Origin: Betaproteobacteria bacterium HGW-Betaproteobacteria-8 | GTDB taxonomy: Bacteria; Pseudomonadota; Gammaproteobacteria; Burkholderiales; Methylophilaceae | Assembly (NCBI GenBank): GCA_002842135.1 | Contig: PHCD01000092.1 | Coordinates: 1 to 5,942 of the forward strand | Length of the DNA stretch: 5,942 bases | Reading direction: 5' to 3' | Part shown: piece after piece, positions 5,897 to 5,942 of the stretch | Numbering within the stretch: position 1 is the stretch's first letter | Layout of the letters: each line of letters opens with the position of its first letter | Notes under the pieces: generated by a model | Told to the model about the DNA's origin: nothing | What the model saw: the letters and a program-made list of their open reading frames with translations, nothing else | The model's database searches: none | Made by a program: the position numbers and the translations under genes

Positions 5897-5942
5897 AGAC
5901 CAACCCTCACTTCGTCATAAAAAAACAAGAATCCTGCAATAC
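5893..5942 (+). CDS. Possible start of a gene running off the window end
   Basis: An ATG at 5893 opens a frame reading MKTNPHFVIKKQESCN that stays open to the last base. A good Shine-Dalgarno sequence, GAGGA (5879-5883), lies 9 bases upstream, which is the main support. The ATG overlaps the stop of the preceding small ORF as ATGA, a common coupling arrangement. Sixteen codons are too few to assign a family, and the true frame cannot be confirmed without downstream sequence. Confidence 0.3.
   Translation, partial: MKTNPHFVIKKQESCN

Overview
This window carries a nearly complete housekeeping iron-sulfur cluster (ISC) assembly operon on the + strand: iscS, iscU, iscA, hscB, hscA and fdx, in the canonical proteobacterial order. 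The proteins look betaproteobacterial. From recalled sequences (not searched), IscS closely resembles neisserial IscS, beginning MTVKTP and ending EWAAH. GC-rich third codon positions in an otherwise moderate-GC sequence fit that group. I cannot fix the order or genus from this window.

Layout. Bases 1-67 are a short AT-rich leader with a ribosome binding site for iscS. No recognisable iscR is present, although it would be the expected upstream neighbour. iscS (71-1285) is followed by an unusually long 240-base spacer. That spacer holds two separate palindromic elements, one of about 105 bases and one of about 96 bases. iscU and iscA follow with 3 bases between them. A second, shorter gap of about 120 bases holds a 14-bp bulged hairpin just upstream of hscB. 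hscB and hscA are 27 bases apart, and fdx starts 2 bases after the hscA stop. iscX, often the next gene in this operon, is absent. Instead a minus-strand gene of unknown function (5158-5607) converges on fdx with an 11-base gap. It encodes a charged helical N-terminus and a long Lys/Ala/Pro/Ser/Thr-rich tail. The final roughly 335 bases are largely non-coding, with several small hairpins. They may include a tiny ORF overlapping by ATGA the start of a gene that runs off the window; both are low-confidence.

How the genes work together: IscS (cysteine desulfurase, PLP enzyme) supplies persulfide sulfur to the scaffold IscU, with electrons from ferredoxin Fdx. The co-chaperone HscB delivers holo-IscU to the Hsp70-type ATPase HscA, which binds the IscU LPPVK motif and drives cluster release. 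IscA acts as an A-type carrier toward target apoproteins. All key catalytic and ligand residues are present, at positions matching the Escherichia coli proteins, so the pathway appears intact.

I found no evidence of a previously undescribed enzyme system. The points worth a second look are the palindromic spacer between iscS and iscU, the hairpin and ambiguous start at hscB, the histone-H1-like-tailed gene, and the structured 3' flank.
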